Shown here: piece by piece, positions 37,760 through 47,400 of the stretch
Position numbering within the stretch: position 1 is the stretch's first letter
Layout of the letters: each line of letters begins with the position of its first letter
Source of the DNA: Caballeronia sp. dw_276
Lineage (GTDB): Bacteria > Pseudomonadota > Gammaproteobacteria > Burkholderiales > Burkholderiaceae
DNA length: 64,000 nt
Direction of reading: 5' to 3'
Assembly (NCBI RefSeq): GCF_018449635.1
Contig: NZ_JAAVUV010000011.1
Span: 1 to 64,000 of the forward strand
Program-made: the position numbers and the translations under genes
Notes under the pieces: generated by a model
Told to the model about the DNA's origin: nothing
The model's input: the letters and a program-made list of their open reading frames with translations, nothing else
Databases searched by the model: none

Positions 37760-39073
37760 TCATGGATAAAGTCCGCGCATTTCACGCGCTTGAAGAATCC
37801 GCGTACATGCCACGATAAACGCCGCCGTTCGCACCGACACCTTGTGCTCGCTCGCAACAGTCCACACCGCAGCGAATGCTTCGCGCATCACGCGCTCGAG
37901 TCGCTGGTTGATTTCATCTTCCGTCCAGAAGAAGCTCGAGAAGTCCTGCACCCATTCGAAGTACGAAACCGTCACGCCGCCCGCGTTCGCAACCACGTCG
38001 GGGATCACGAGAATGCCTTTGTCGTGGAGGATGTCGTCGGCGGCGGTCGTGGTCGGGCCGTTCGCACCTTCAACAACGATCTTCGTGCGGATCTTCGGCG
38101 CGTTTTCTTCCGTGATCTGGCCTTCGAGCGCGGCCGGAATCAGGATGTCGCTTTCGACGGTCCAGAACTCGTCCTTGCCGATCACGTCAGCGCCTTCGAA
38201 GCCGCTTACGCCTCCGTGCTTGCCTACGTAGTCAAACAGCGCGACTGCATCGATACCCGATGATTTGTAGAGCGAACCCGTGTGGTCCTGCACCGCCACC
38301 ACTTTCGCGCCGGCTTCCTGGAACAGGCGCGCCGCGATTCCGCCGACGTTACCAAAACCCTGCACGGCGATCCGCGCGCCTTCAATGTCAAAGCCGATGC
38401 GCCGCGCCGCTTCCGAACCGACCACGAACACGCCGCGTCCGGTGGCTTCCTTGCGGCCGAGCGAACCGCCGAGCGAGATTGGCTTGCCGGTGACAACACC
38501 CGTTGCCGTCTGGCCCTGGTTCATGGAGTACGTGTCCATCATCCACGCCATGATCTGCTCGTTCGTGTTGACGTCCGGCGCGGGAATGTCGGTATTCGGT
38601 CCGATAATGATGCCGATTTCGCTGGTGTATCGACGTGTCAGACGCTCCAGTTCACCACGCGACAACGTGCGCGGATCCACACGAATACCGCCTTTCGCGC
38701 CGCCGTACGGCACGTTGACCGCCGCGTTCTTCACCGACATCCACGCCGAGAGCGCCATCACTTCGGACAACGTCACGTCCTGGTGATAACGCACGCCGCC
38801 CTTGCCCGGACCGCGCGACATGTTGTGCTGGACCCGATAGCCTTCGAAGTGCGTGACGGTGCCGTTATCGAGTTCGATAGGGCAATCGACAATCAGAATG
38901 CGCTTCGGGCGCTTGAGGGTTTCTATCCAGCGGGAAAGCGAGCCGAGATACGGCGCGACGCGATCGACCTGCTGAAGATAGTTGCCCCAGGGGCCGAGAT
39001 GGGTGGAATCGAGATAGGAGGGAATGGCGTGCTGAACAGCAGGTGCAGTTTGTTCTTGTTGCTGCGGTGACAT
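37760..39073 (-). CDS. gdhA: glutamate dehydrogenase (Glu/Leu/Phe/Val family)
   Basis: A 437-residue dehydrogenase interconverting glutamate with 2-oxoglutarate and ammonium. Substrate-binding lysines are in [10 protein letters not shown] and [14 protein letters not shown], followed by [26 protein letters not shown] and the Rossmann motif [20 protein letters not shown]. The absence of a hexameric-type N-terminal extension and the 437-aa length suit the NAD-linked group, but cofactor choice is inference. The start at 39073 has GGAG upstream. A LysR gene and a palindrome lie upstream. Confidence 0.92.
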   Translation of the reverse strand: MSPQQQEQTAPAVQHAIPSYLDSTHLGPWGNYLQQVDRVAPYLGSLSRWIETLKRPKRILIVDCPIELDNGTVTHFEGYRVQHNMSRGPGKGGVRYHQDVTLSEVMALSAWMSVKNAAVNVPYGGAKGGIRVDPRTLSRGELERLTRRYTSEIGIIIGPNTDIPAPDVNTNEQIMAWMMDTYSMNQGQTATGVVTGKPISLGGSLGRKEATGRGVFVVGSEAARRIGFDIEGARIAVQGFGNVGGIAARLFQEAGAKVVAVQDHTGSLYKSSGIDAVALFDYVGKHGGVSGFEGADVIGKDEFWTVESDILIPAALEGQITEENAPKIRTKIVVEGANGPTTTAADDILHDKGILVIPDVVANAGGVTVSYFEWVQDFSSFFWTEDEINQRLERVMREAFAAVWTVASEHKVSVRTAAFIVACTRILQAREMRGLYP

Positions 39074-39148
39074 TGAAGCTCCAACGTTGTGTGGAATATC
39101 TTCATTGTCGAAAATTCGCTTATTGAAATCCAATGCCGTTTCATCATT

Positions 39149-39173
39149 GCGTTATGTTTTTCTTGCATAACGC
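39149..39173. promoter_or_regulatory. palindrome with LysR-box (T-N11-A) geometry upstream of gdhA
   Basis: GCGTTATG and CATAACGC form a perfect 8+8 dyad with a 9-base spacer, containing T-N11-A (T39155, A39167). It lies about 76 bases upstream of the gdhA start and just downstream of the LysR stop. No T-run follows, so it is unlikely to be a terminator. Confidence 0.55.
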
Positions 39174-39182
39174 CCCGAAAGC

Positions 39183-40151
39183 TTATGGAGTCTGGGTTTC
39201 AACCGAACGCGATATCTCTTCGCCTACCGCTTCCCAGAGATTTCGCATCAGCGCCTGACGCGGGTCGTCGCCCTTTGACGCCATCTTGTCACGATACAAA
39301 CGAATTTCCATGGTCAGCGTGAACTGACCTGCGGGCGTGCCGCGCGTTCCCCGGTCGAGACGGATCAGCAGGCCTTCATCGACTTCATTGGCTACCGCGC
39401 TGTGCGGCAGGAACGCCACGCCGTGACCGGCGAGGGTCATCGCCTTGAGACCTTCGGCCATGTCGGTTTCGTAGACCTTTTCGAGATACAGCCGCGCCGG
39501 CGATGTCGCAATGATCACCTCCGTCATGCGTCCAAGGTAGGCATTGGGCGTGTACGAAAGGTACGGGACGCGGGCATCGGCGGCGCCGGGCAACACGTAG
39601 CGCGCCCGGCCGCCCTTGTTCACCGATGAAAACGGGCTGATCAATTCGGCGCCGAGCGTGAGCATGTCGTAGCGCGCGGGATCGAGTGCGACCGGGTGGC
39701 TCGGATGGTGATAACCCATCACCAGATCGCAGCCGCCTTCCACCAGCGATAAAACCGCGTCGTGCACGTTGAGCGCACGCAAACGTGTGTTAATGCGGCC
39801 CAGCCGCGCTTCGATGTGCTGAAGCCATCGCGGAAAATAGGTCAGCGAGAGCGTGTGGGGAACCGCGAAGTCGATGGTTGCATCGGGCACGCCGGTCTGT
39901 CCGCGCAAGAGCGTGCGTGCTTCGTGGAATTGCGAAAGCATGGCGAGCGCTTGTTCGTAGAAAACCTGGCCGGCTTGCGTGAGGCGCGTTGGATAGACCG
40001 AACGGTCGATCAGGTCCGTGCCGAGCCACGCTTCGAGCGCCTGGATGCGTCGTGAGAACGCCGGTTGCGTGATGTGCCGCAATTCAGCCGAGCGGCTGAA
40101 ACTGCGCGTCTCCGCAAGCGAGACGAAATCTTCGAGCCATTTCAGTTCCAT
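39183..40151 (-). CDS. LysR family transcriptional regulator, HypT/YjiE-like
   Basis: A 322-residue LTTR. The winged HTH is at 1-60 (LEDFVSLAETRSFSRSAELRHITQPAFSRRIQALEAWLG), followed by a periplasmic-binding-like effector domain. The phrase PYLSYTPNAYLGRM and the TLSLTYFP start resemble the E. coli HypT/YjiE subgroup, which senses hypochlorite; that is a similarity from memory only. It is upstream of gdhA on the same strand and divergent from the nitrate transporter, so it could regulate either. Confidence 0.88.
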   Translation of the reverse strand: MELKWLEDFVSLAETRSFSRSAELRHITQPAFSRRIQALEAWLGTDLIDRSVYPTRLTQAGQVFYEQALAMLSQFHEARTLLRGQTGVPDATIDFAVPHTLSLTYFPRWLQHIEARLGRINTRLRALNVHDAVLSLVEGGCDLVMGYHHPSHPVALDPARYDMLTLGAELISPFSSVNKGGRARYVLPGAADARVPYLSYTPNAYLGRMTEVIIATSPARLYLEKVYETDMAEGLKAMTLAGHGVAFLPHSAVANEVDEGLLIRLDRGTRGTPAGQFTLTMEIRLYRDKMASKGDDPRQALMRNLWEAVGEEISRSVETQTP

Positions 40152-40241
40152 GCTGCGCCTTCGGGCTGGTTGGGGTGCGTCGTGGACGCATCGGCATTTT
40201 ACCGTTGCGCATGAAGCGCTCGCACCATTGTTACGCCGGGC

Positions 40242-40256
40242 GCACTTGCCCGGTGC
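40242..40256. promoter_or_regulatory. NtrC-like enhancer site
   Basis: GCACTTGCCCGGTGC fits the NtrC dyad GCAC-N7-GTGC. It lies about 124 bases upstream of the sigma-54 promoter at 40380, a usual distance for an NtrC upstream activating site. Confidence 0.55.
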
Positions 40257-40379
40257 TGCGGCGCAGCGTTACCGGTGCGCGCCCGCTCCCGTGCAGTTAT
40301 CGACTCGAACATCTTTGAACCGACGCAGAAGCGCGCCGCCATTCGCTTGCGCGGGCATCGGCGGAAAAGATGGATTTCA

Positions 40380-40396
40380 TTGGCATGATGCTTGCA
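40380..40396 (+). promoter_or_regulatory. sigma-54 (RpoN) promoter of the nitrate transporter gene
   Basis: TTGGCATGATGCTTGCA matches TTGGCACGNNNNTTGCA with the invariant GG and GC separated by exactly 10 bases. It lies about 43 bases before the start codon at 40439. Confidence 0.8.
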
Positions 40397-40438
40397 ATTT
40401 CTCGTCGGCCCCGCGCTGCAGCCCATCCAGAGGACCCG

Positions 40439-41830
40439 ATGAAAAACCTGATCACATCCTTGAAAAGCGGCAACTGGCGTTCGCTGGTTGCGTGCTTCCT
40501 CTACTTCGATACCGGCTTCACCGTCTGGGTGCTCTACGGTCCGCTCGCGCCCTTCATCAGCAAAGACATCACGATGACCGCCGCGCAACAAGGCTTCCTC
40601 GTCGCGGTGCCGGTCCTGGCCGCCGCGATCCTGCGCGTGACGCTCGGCAACCTGTATCAATCCACCAATGGCCGGCGCGTCGCGCTGATGGGCGTGTTGC
40701 TTTCATCGGTTCCGACGATTGTGTTGCCGCTGTTGTCGGGCACGCCGTCGTATTCGTTGTTGCTCGTGCTGGGCGTCTTTCTCGGCATGGGCGGTGCGAG
40801 CTTCGCCGTCGCGTTGCCGATGGCTGGCAGCAACTATCCGCCCAGAGTGCAGGGCCTGGTTCTGGGGCTGGCGGCGGCGGGCAACATCGGCGCGGTGCTC
40901 GATGGTTTCCTCTTCCCCCATCTCGCCGATGCCTTCGGCTGGAAGATGGCAACCGCCGCCGCATTGCCCTTGCTCGCGATCACGGCGATTGCATTGTTCG
41001 CGTGGGCGTCGGACGCGGGCGTAAAAAACGGCAGTACATCGCGCGCGATGGGCAGTTTCGTGATCACGCTGGCCGGGTTGATCGTGCTGGTTCTTGCCGT
41101 GCATGGCGGGGTGTTTGGCGGCGGACGTACTGGCGTTTTATTGCTGCCGGTGCTGGGCGCGCTGCTCGCAATCGCCGTGTTGCCAAAACATTACCGCGCC
41201 GTGCTCGGCGAACGCGATACGTGGGTCGTCATGCTGATCTACAGCATCACGTTCGGCGGGTTTGTCGGCATGTCTTCGTATGTGACGTTGCTGCTCACCA
41301 ATCTTTATCAGATGCCGAAGATCGAAGCCGGCCTCTTCATGGCGATGCTCGCCGCGCTCGGCGCTATCGTGCGGCCGTTTGGCGGGTACCTTGCGGATCG
41401 TGTGACTGGCGTGAGGGCGCTGCTGGTTTTGCTCGCGGTGATTGCTGCGGCTGATTTCGCGTTTGCCATCTGGATGCCGCCGGTGGCGGGCGGTATCGCG
41501 TTGCTGGTTTGTCTTTATCTTTGCTTCGGGCTGGGCAATGGCTCGACGTTCCAGCTCGTGCCGCAGCGGTGGAAAGGCAAGACGGGCCTGCTTTCGGGGA
41601 TTGTCGGGGCGGCTGGCGGAATCGGCGGGTTTTATCTGCCGGTGATCATGGGGATGGCTCGCGAAAGTACCGGCAGCTATCAGATGGGATTCGCGACGTT
41701 CGGCGTGCTGGCGGTGGTTGCGTTTGGGTTCCTGTTGGCGCTGCGTACGAAATGGTTGAGGTGGGCATCGCCGGAAATGGTGGGCGGTGCGCACGGCGGT
41801 TCCGGGACCTTGGTGCATGCGACCGAATGA
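40439..41830 (+). CDS. MFS nitrate/nitrite transporter (NarK/NasA family)
   Basis: A 463-residue transporter with about 12 helices. Nitrate-porter signatures are visible: GMGGASFAVALPMAGSNYPPRVQGLVLGLAAAGNIGAVL in the first half and CFGLGNGSTFQLVPQRWKGKTGLLSGIVGAAGGIGGFYLP in the second. The start at 40439 has AGAGG upstream. A sigma-54 promoter and an NtrC-like site lie in front, so it is probably induced under nitrogen limitation and used for assimilation rather than respiration. No nitrate reductase genes are in the window. It ends at a terminator. Confidence 0.9.
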   Translation: MKNLITSLKSGNWRSLVACFLYFDTGFTVWVLYGPLAPFISKDITMTAAQQGFLVAVPVLAAAILRVTLGNLYQSTNGRRVALMGVLLSSVPTIVLPLLSGTPSYSLLLVLGVFLGMGGASFAVALPMAGSNYPPRVQGLVLGLAAAGNIGAVLDGFLFPHLADAFGWKMATAAALPLLAITAIALFAWASDAGVKNGSTSRAMGSFVITLAGLIVLVLAVHGGVFGGGRTGVLLLPVLGALLAIAVLPKHYRAVLGERDTWVVMLIYSITFGGFVGMSSYVTLLLTNLYQMPKIEAGLFMAMLAALGAIVRPFGGYLADRVTGVRALLVLLAVIAAADFAFAIWMPPVAGGIALLVCLYLCFGLGNGSTFQLVPQRWKGKTGLLSGIVGAAGGIGGFYLPVIMGMARESTGSYQMGFATFGVLAVVAFGFLLALRTKWLRWASPEMVGGAHGGSGTLVHATE

Positions 41831-41845
41831 CGTCCGGTGAGTGCT

Positions 41846-41886
41846 AAAAAAGCGTCGATGCCTTCTGCCGGCATCGACGCTTTTTT
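41846..41886. terminator. bidirectional terminator between nitrate transporter and ABC exporter
   Basis: AAAAAAGCGTCGATGCC and GGCATCGACGCTTTTTT form a perfect 17-bp stem with a 7-base loop; it overlaps the ABC exporter stop codon by two bases. Confidence 0.92.
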
Positions 41887-43759
41887 ATGCGCGCACCGCT
41901 TCTATCGTGGCCTCCGGCTCCACTGCCTTCTGCTGCTGCAACGCCCACATCTGCGAGAACAACCCACCGGCGCGTACCAAATCCGCATGCGTCCCGCGCT
42001 CCACGATCCGTCCGTGATCCATCACGATGATCTGCTGTGCATGCACGACCGTCGATAACCGGTGCGCAATGATCAGCGTCGTGCGCTCCCGCGCGATCAG
42101 ATCGAGTTCATGCTGGATCGCGCGTTCGGATTTGGAATCGAGGGCGGACGTGGCTTCATCGAAGATCAGAAGCGGCGGATTCTTGAGCAACGTCCGCGCG
42201 ATCGCCACACGCTGCTTCTCGCCACCCGACAACTTCAATCCGCGCTCGCCGACCGGCGTTTCATACCCCGCCGGCAGACTTTCGATGAACTCATGAATAT
42301 GCGCCGCACGCGCCGCCGCGATCACTTCGTCGCGGGAAGCCGATGGCCTGCCATATGCAATGTTGTAATAGATCGAATCGTTGAAGAGCACCGTATCCTG
42401 CGGCACGATGCCAATCGCCGCACGCAACGAATCCTGCGTGACGTCGCGGATATCCTGGCCATCGAGCAGAATCCGTCCGCCTTGTTCGCGGTCGAGATCG
42501 TAGAAACGGAAGAGCAGTCGGCCGAGGGTGGACTTGCCCGAACCGCTGTGGCCGACAACGGCCGTCGTGGTCCCGGCGGGAATCGTGAAGTCGATGTTGT
42601 GCAGGATCGGCCGCGAACTTTCGTAGGAGAAACTCACGTTTTCGAAACGCACTTGCGCGCCATTGACGGCGAGCGGCAGCGCATTGGGCGCATCGGGCAC
42701 TTCGCGTCCTGCGCCGAGCAACGTGAACATGCGGTCCATGTCCGTGAGACTTTGCTTGAGTTCGCGATACACCACACCCAGAAAATTCAGCGGGATATAA
42801 AGCTGCAGCATGAATGTATTGATCAGCACGAGATCGCCGAGCGTGAGGCGTCCGGCAATCACGCCCTGCGTTGCGCGCCACAAGATGAAGACCAGTCCCG
42901 TGCCAATAATGAACTGCTGTCCGAAATTGAGCACCGACAACGAGCGCTGCGAGCGAATCGCAGCGGCTCGGTATCGAAGCAAATTTTCGTCGTAACGTTG
43001 TGCTTCCCATTCCTCGTTGCCGAAGTACTTCACCGTTTCGTAATTCAACAATGAATCGATGGCGCGCGAATTCGCCTTCGAATCCAGATCGTTCATTGTG
43101 CGGCGGAAATGCGTGCGCCATTCGGTGAGCTTGATCGTGAAGACCACGTAGGTAACCAGCGCAATCAGCGTGACGATGGCGTAATACGCTTCGTATTTCG
43201 TGACGAAAAACCCGAGCACGAGGCCGACTTCAACGAGCGTCGGCAAGATGCTGTAAAGCGAATACGAAACGAGTTGCTGAATGCCGCGTGTGCCGCGCTC
43301 AATATCGCGCGACATGCCGCCAGTCTGCCGCTCGAGATGAAACCGCAACGACAGCGAATGCAAATGCCGGAACACTTTCAGCGCGAGTTGCCGCACGGCG
43401 CTTTCCGTGACCTTCGCGAACAGGATTTCGCGCAGTTCGGTGAAAAGCGAAGTGGACAGGCGCACGATCGCGTACGCCACCACGAGCAAACCAACACCGC
43501 TGATGAGAATGATCGCCGCCGAATCCTGCGCGCGCCCGAGCGCGGTCAGATGCTGGATGGAACTGAGGCTGTCGATGACCTTCTTCATCACGATCGGCAC
43601 GCCCAGGTTCGCCACCTTCGCGCCGATCAGGCACGTGAGCGCAAACGCCACGCGCCACTTGTACGTGGTGAGATAAGGCAGCAGCGAACGAATGGTCTGC
43701 CAGTCGTTGCGCGGGCCGTGGGCTATAGGAACGGGTTCGGAGGGCGAATTGCGGCGCAT
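41885..43759 (-). CDS. ABC exporter, ATM1/heavy-metal type (fused permease-ATPase)
   Basis: A 624-residue half-transporter. The membrane domain (about 45-340) begins ATM1-like with LLPYLTTYKWRVAFALTCLIGAKVANLGVPIVMKKVID. The ATPase domain has Walker A GHSGSGKST near 410, signature LSGGEKQRVAIARTLL near 520, and Walker B LLIFDEATSALDS. ATM1-type exporters move glutathione-linked or metal-thiol compounds out of the cell; specificity here is inference. It stands alone and is divergent from yciA. Confidence 0.92.
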   Translation of the reverse strand: MRRNSPSEPVPIAHGPRNDWQTIRSLLPYLTTYKWRVAFALTCLIGAKVANLGVPIVMKKVIDSLSSIQHLTALGRAQDSAAIILISGVGLLVVAYAIVRLSTSLFTELREILFAKVTESAVRQLALKVFRHLHSLSLRFHLERQTGGMSRDIERGTRGIQQLVSYSLYSILPTLVEVGLVLGFFVTKYEAYYAIVTLIALVTYVVFTIKLTEWRTHFRRTMNDLDSKANSRAIDSLLNYETVKYFGNEEWEAQRYDENLLRYRAAAIRSQRSLSVLNFGQQFIIGTGLVFILWRATQGVIAGRLTLGDLVLINTFMLQLYIPLNFLGVVYRELKQSLTDMDRMFTLLGAGREVPDAPNALPLAVNGAQVRFENVSFSYESSRPILHNIDFTIPAGTTTAVVGHSGSGKSTLGRLLFRFYDLDREQGGRILLDGQDIRDVTQDSLRAAIGIVPQDTVLFNDSIYYNIAYGRPSASRDEVIAAARAAHIHEFIESLPAGYETPVGERGLKLSGGEKQRVAIARTLLKNPPLLIFDEATSALDSKSERAIQHELDLIARERTTLIIAHRLSTVVHAQQIIVMDHGRIVERGTHADLVRAGGLFSQMWALQQQKAVEPEATIEAVRA

Positions 43760-44026
43760 GGATTCGAGGTCTGCAGAGGTCCCGCGCCGTATAACGAAAC
43801 CACGCGGACACAGGATGTATTGCGGGCGGGCGCCCGTCTCAGAATGCGGGCTTTCCCGTACAATTCGATGCTTGCGCGGCGCCGCCGCCGGACAAAACCT
43901 GCGCAGCGCAGCGCCCTAAAAGCCTGCTAAACGATTCAAAATCGTTCAAGCGCGGGGCAACATCGTTTAATCCTGCATTGTCGCAGAAGGCGCCCTGCCG
44001 CGCTGACCGGCCGGACGCCACTTTTA

Positions 44027-44437
44027 ATGGAACTCAAGCTCGTGACCGAATCTCTGCAACTCCCGAACAAGCCGGTCGCGCTGCGCGTAGTACCGCAACC
44101 GTCCGATGCCAACGTCCACGGCGACGTCTTCGGCGGCTGGATCATGGCGCAGGTCGATATCGCTGGGTCCATTCCGGCGAGCCGGCGCGCGAACGGGCGC
44201 GTGGCGACCATCTCCGTCAATTCGTTCGTGTTCAAGCAGCCCGTGTTCGTGGGCGATCTGCTGAGCTTTTACACGGATATCGTGAAGACGGGGAATACGT
44301 CGGTGACGGTTTCCGTCGAGGTCTACGCGCAGCGCATGAGCCTCGCGCAAGACGTCGTCAAGGTGACGGAAGCAACGCTGACCTACGTGGCCACCGACAG
44401 CGACCGCCGTCCGCGCGCACTGCCCGCGCTCGACTGA
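44027..44437 (+). CDS. yciA: acyl-CoA thioesterase, YciA-like hotdog protein
   Basis: A 136-residue hotdog-fold thioesterase. The family motif DANVHGDVFGGWIMAQVDIAGSIPA (about 27-50) carries the catalytic Asp, followed by VNSFVFKQPVFVGDLLSFYTDIVKTGNTSVTVSVEVYA. It hydrolyses acyl-CoAs. The last 55 bases overlap the end of the convergent GGDEF/EAL gene. Confidence 0.92.
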   Translation: MELKLVTESLQLPNKPVALRVVPQPSDANVHGDVFGGWIMAQVDIAGSIPASRRANGRVATISVNSFVFKQPVFVGDLLSFYTDIVKTGNTSVTVSVEVYAQRMSLAQDVVKVTEATLTYVATDSDRRPRALPALD

Positions 44438-47400
44438 ATTGCGTTATCAAGGTTGGCAGCGCGCGCGGCGATCCGCATCTGATTGCTGAGCAAAAGCGCG
44501 GGGATATCTTCGGCGGGCAACGGCTGCGAGAAGAAAAAACCCTGCATTTCGTCGCAATCGCGGGCAATCAGGAAATCGAGTTGCGCCGCCGTTTCGACGC
44601 CCTCCGCGATCACTTGCAGTTCGAGCGAATGCGCGAGCGCGATGATCGCCGACGTGATCGTTTCATTTCCGCTCGGCGTGCCGATATCCGCAACAAACGA
44701 GCGGTCGATCTTCAGCCGGTGCACCGGGAAACGCTTGAGATAAGCGAGGCTGGAATACCCGGTGCCGAAGTCGTCGATGGCAATTCCAACGCCGAGCGTC
44801 GCGAGATCGGACAAGGTTGTCACGGCTTCGTCGGCGTTGTGCATGATCGCGCTTTCGGTCAGTTCAAGTTCGAGGAACTGCGGCTCGAGGCCGGTCTCCG
44901 TCAACACCGATGTCACCAGTTCCCGGATATCGCGCTGCTGGAACTGCCGCGCCGACAAATTCACCGACATCCGCGCGAGCGGCAAACCTTCGTCCTGCCA
45001 CGCCTTGTTCTGCCGGCACGCTTCGCGCAAGACCCATTCGGCCAAAGGCCCGATCAGCCCGCATTCTTCGGCAACCGGAATAAACGAACTCGGCGATACA
45101 AGCCCGAATTCCGGATCCATCCAGCGCACGAGCGCCTCCATGCCGACGACATCGCCCGTCTTGAGGTCGACTTGCGGCTGGTAGTGCAGCAGGAATTCGC
45201 CGTCGCGCAACGCACGCCGCAACCGCCGCTCGACGTTCATCCGCGCGCCCACGCTAGCGTTCATTTCCGGCTGATAGAACTGATACGTGTTGCGCCCCAT
45301 GTCTTTCGCGCGATACATCGCGAGGTCGGCTTTCTTGAGCACGGTCTCGGCGTCGGCGCCGTCCTGCGGGAACAGGCTCGCGCCCATGCTGCAGCCCACG
45401 TACAGTTCGGTTCCATCGAGCCACACAGGGTCTGAAATAGCACTGCGAACGCGCTCCATCCAGCCGATCAGCGCGCTCTCGCACGCAATATCGGGCAGCA
45501 CGGCGACGAATTCATCGCCGCCATGACGCGCGATGGTGTCGCCCGTGCGCCCGCAACGCGCGAGCCGCTCGGCGACGACGGACAGCAAACGGTCGCCGAC
45601 GCTGTGTCCCAGGCTGTCATTGACGTTCTTGAAGCCATCCAGATCGACGAAAACCACGGCGAGCGTCGTGTCCCCGGCACGCGCCCGTTCGATCGCTTCC
45701 TGCAGCCGGTCGCGCAGCAGATTGCGGTTGGGCAGGCGCGTGAGGGCGTCGTAGTTGGCCTGATATTCGAGTTGCTCCTGGTATCGGATGACTTCGGTGA
45801 CGTCGTTGATCACGCCGACGTGATGTGTCGTCTGGCCGTTTGCATCGGGCACGGGCGCGACCAGCAACTGGTTCCAGAACAGCACGCCGTCCTTGCGGTA
45901 ATTGCGCAGCACCGCGCTCACTTCGCGGTTCGCGGCGAGGCCTGCGCGGATCGCGTTGAGCCCTTCCTGGTCGAGGTCATCGCGCTGCAGGAAACGGCAA
46001 TCCCGGCCGACGATCTCCGTCGGGTCGTAACCCGTGATGCGTTTGAACGCCGGGTTCGCGTACTCGATCACGTTGCCTTTGCCCGTCGTCGCGGTGATCA
46101 GCACGGCGTTCACGCAGGCGTCGAGCGCCCGGCTTTGCAGGCGCAGCGCAAGTTCCGAGCGCTTGCGGCCGGTCGTGTCGTCGTAAGTACCCAGCACGCC
46201 GATAATCCGCCCCGCCCCGTCGAGCAACGGCAACTTGCTCGTCAGGGACGTACGCATCTCGCCGCGGACAAAAAAGTCGCGCTCCTGATTCATGACCGGC
46301 TGTCCGGTCGCGATGACCAGATTGTCCTCGGCGCGAAGCAGTTTTCCGGCCGCAGCCCAGGGCAGCGTGCAATCGGTCATGCCGATGACATCCTCCTTGC
46401 GGGCGAGCCCGGCATCGCGCGCGAACGCGGAGTTGCAGCCCAGATAGCGCGACTCGAGGTCCTTCCAGAAAATCCGCTGCGGAATGTTATCGATGAGCGA
46501 CTCGAGCATCTGCTTCGAGCGCCGCGCTTCGGTTTCCGCGTTGATCCGGTCGGTGACATCGTTGGCCAGCATGAAGATGCCCGGCTGCCCCGAATACGTA
46601 AGCGAATGCGACGAGATATCAGCGCTGACTTCCGCGCCGTCGTGCCGCTTGTGGCGCCACACGCCCGCTGAATGCTGGCTGCCCGGGTGATCTCCGGCGC
46701 TGCGCGCGAGCAACGCGGTGAACTTGTCGAAGTCGTTATCGGCGTGAAGATCGCGCACGGACATCGAAAGGAATTCGAGCTCGGTGTAGCCGTAATGCGA
46801 AAGCGCCGCCGGATTCACGGCGACGAACCGGTATGTGTCGCCATCGACAATCCACATGGGCACGGGATGCGCGTCGAACAGATCGCGGAAACGCTCGTTG
46901 CTGCGCTGCATGGCCCGCGCGATGCGCAACTTGTCGCGCGACGAACGCTCGTGGCTGGCGAATGTGTACATGAGTGCGGCGCCGCCAGCGAGCATGGAGA
47001 CGATCAGCAGGAACACCGCGCGGCTCGATGCACGGGCGGATTCATTCAGCGTGGCGGCAAGCGAGTCGGATTCCCGGGCGCGCAACTGCGCCAGTTCGAC
47101 ATCGAGCGTTTCCTGGTCTTCGCTCAAGCGCACGAATGCGGCGCGCGCCCAGTCACGCGTGGCGCCGGGTGCGTCGGCCGCGGCGCGTTCGAACGCCGAA
47201 TGCGCGTCGCGCTTGGCAATACGCGCGCTTTCCGCGAGGGCGTCGAAGGCGCCGTGCATGCCCGGCTCGAACGCGAACTGGGCGCGCAGGCCGCTTTCCA
47301 GCGCATCGACGTGTGATTCGAGATCCGCGCGGACATCGGCGGGTTTGAGCACGCCTGTCGCTTCATAGCGGCCGATTTCCGGAAGACTGCCGCCGAGCGC

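Noticed and set aside
39149-39173. Palindrome as terminator of the LysR gene
   Set aside because: No T-run follows on the LysR transcript strand, and the arms sit well as a LysR-type box instead.
42062-43054. 330-codon plus-strand open frame opposite the ATM1-type exporter
   Set aside because: Antisense shadow of a confident ABC gene without domain signal or ribosome site.
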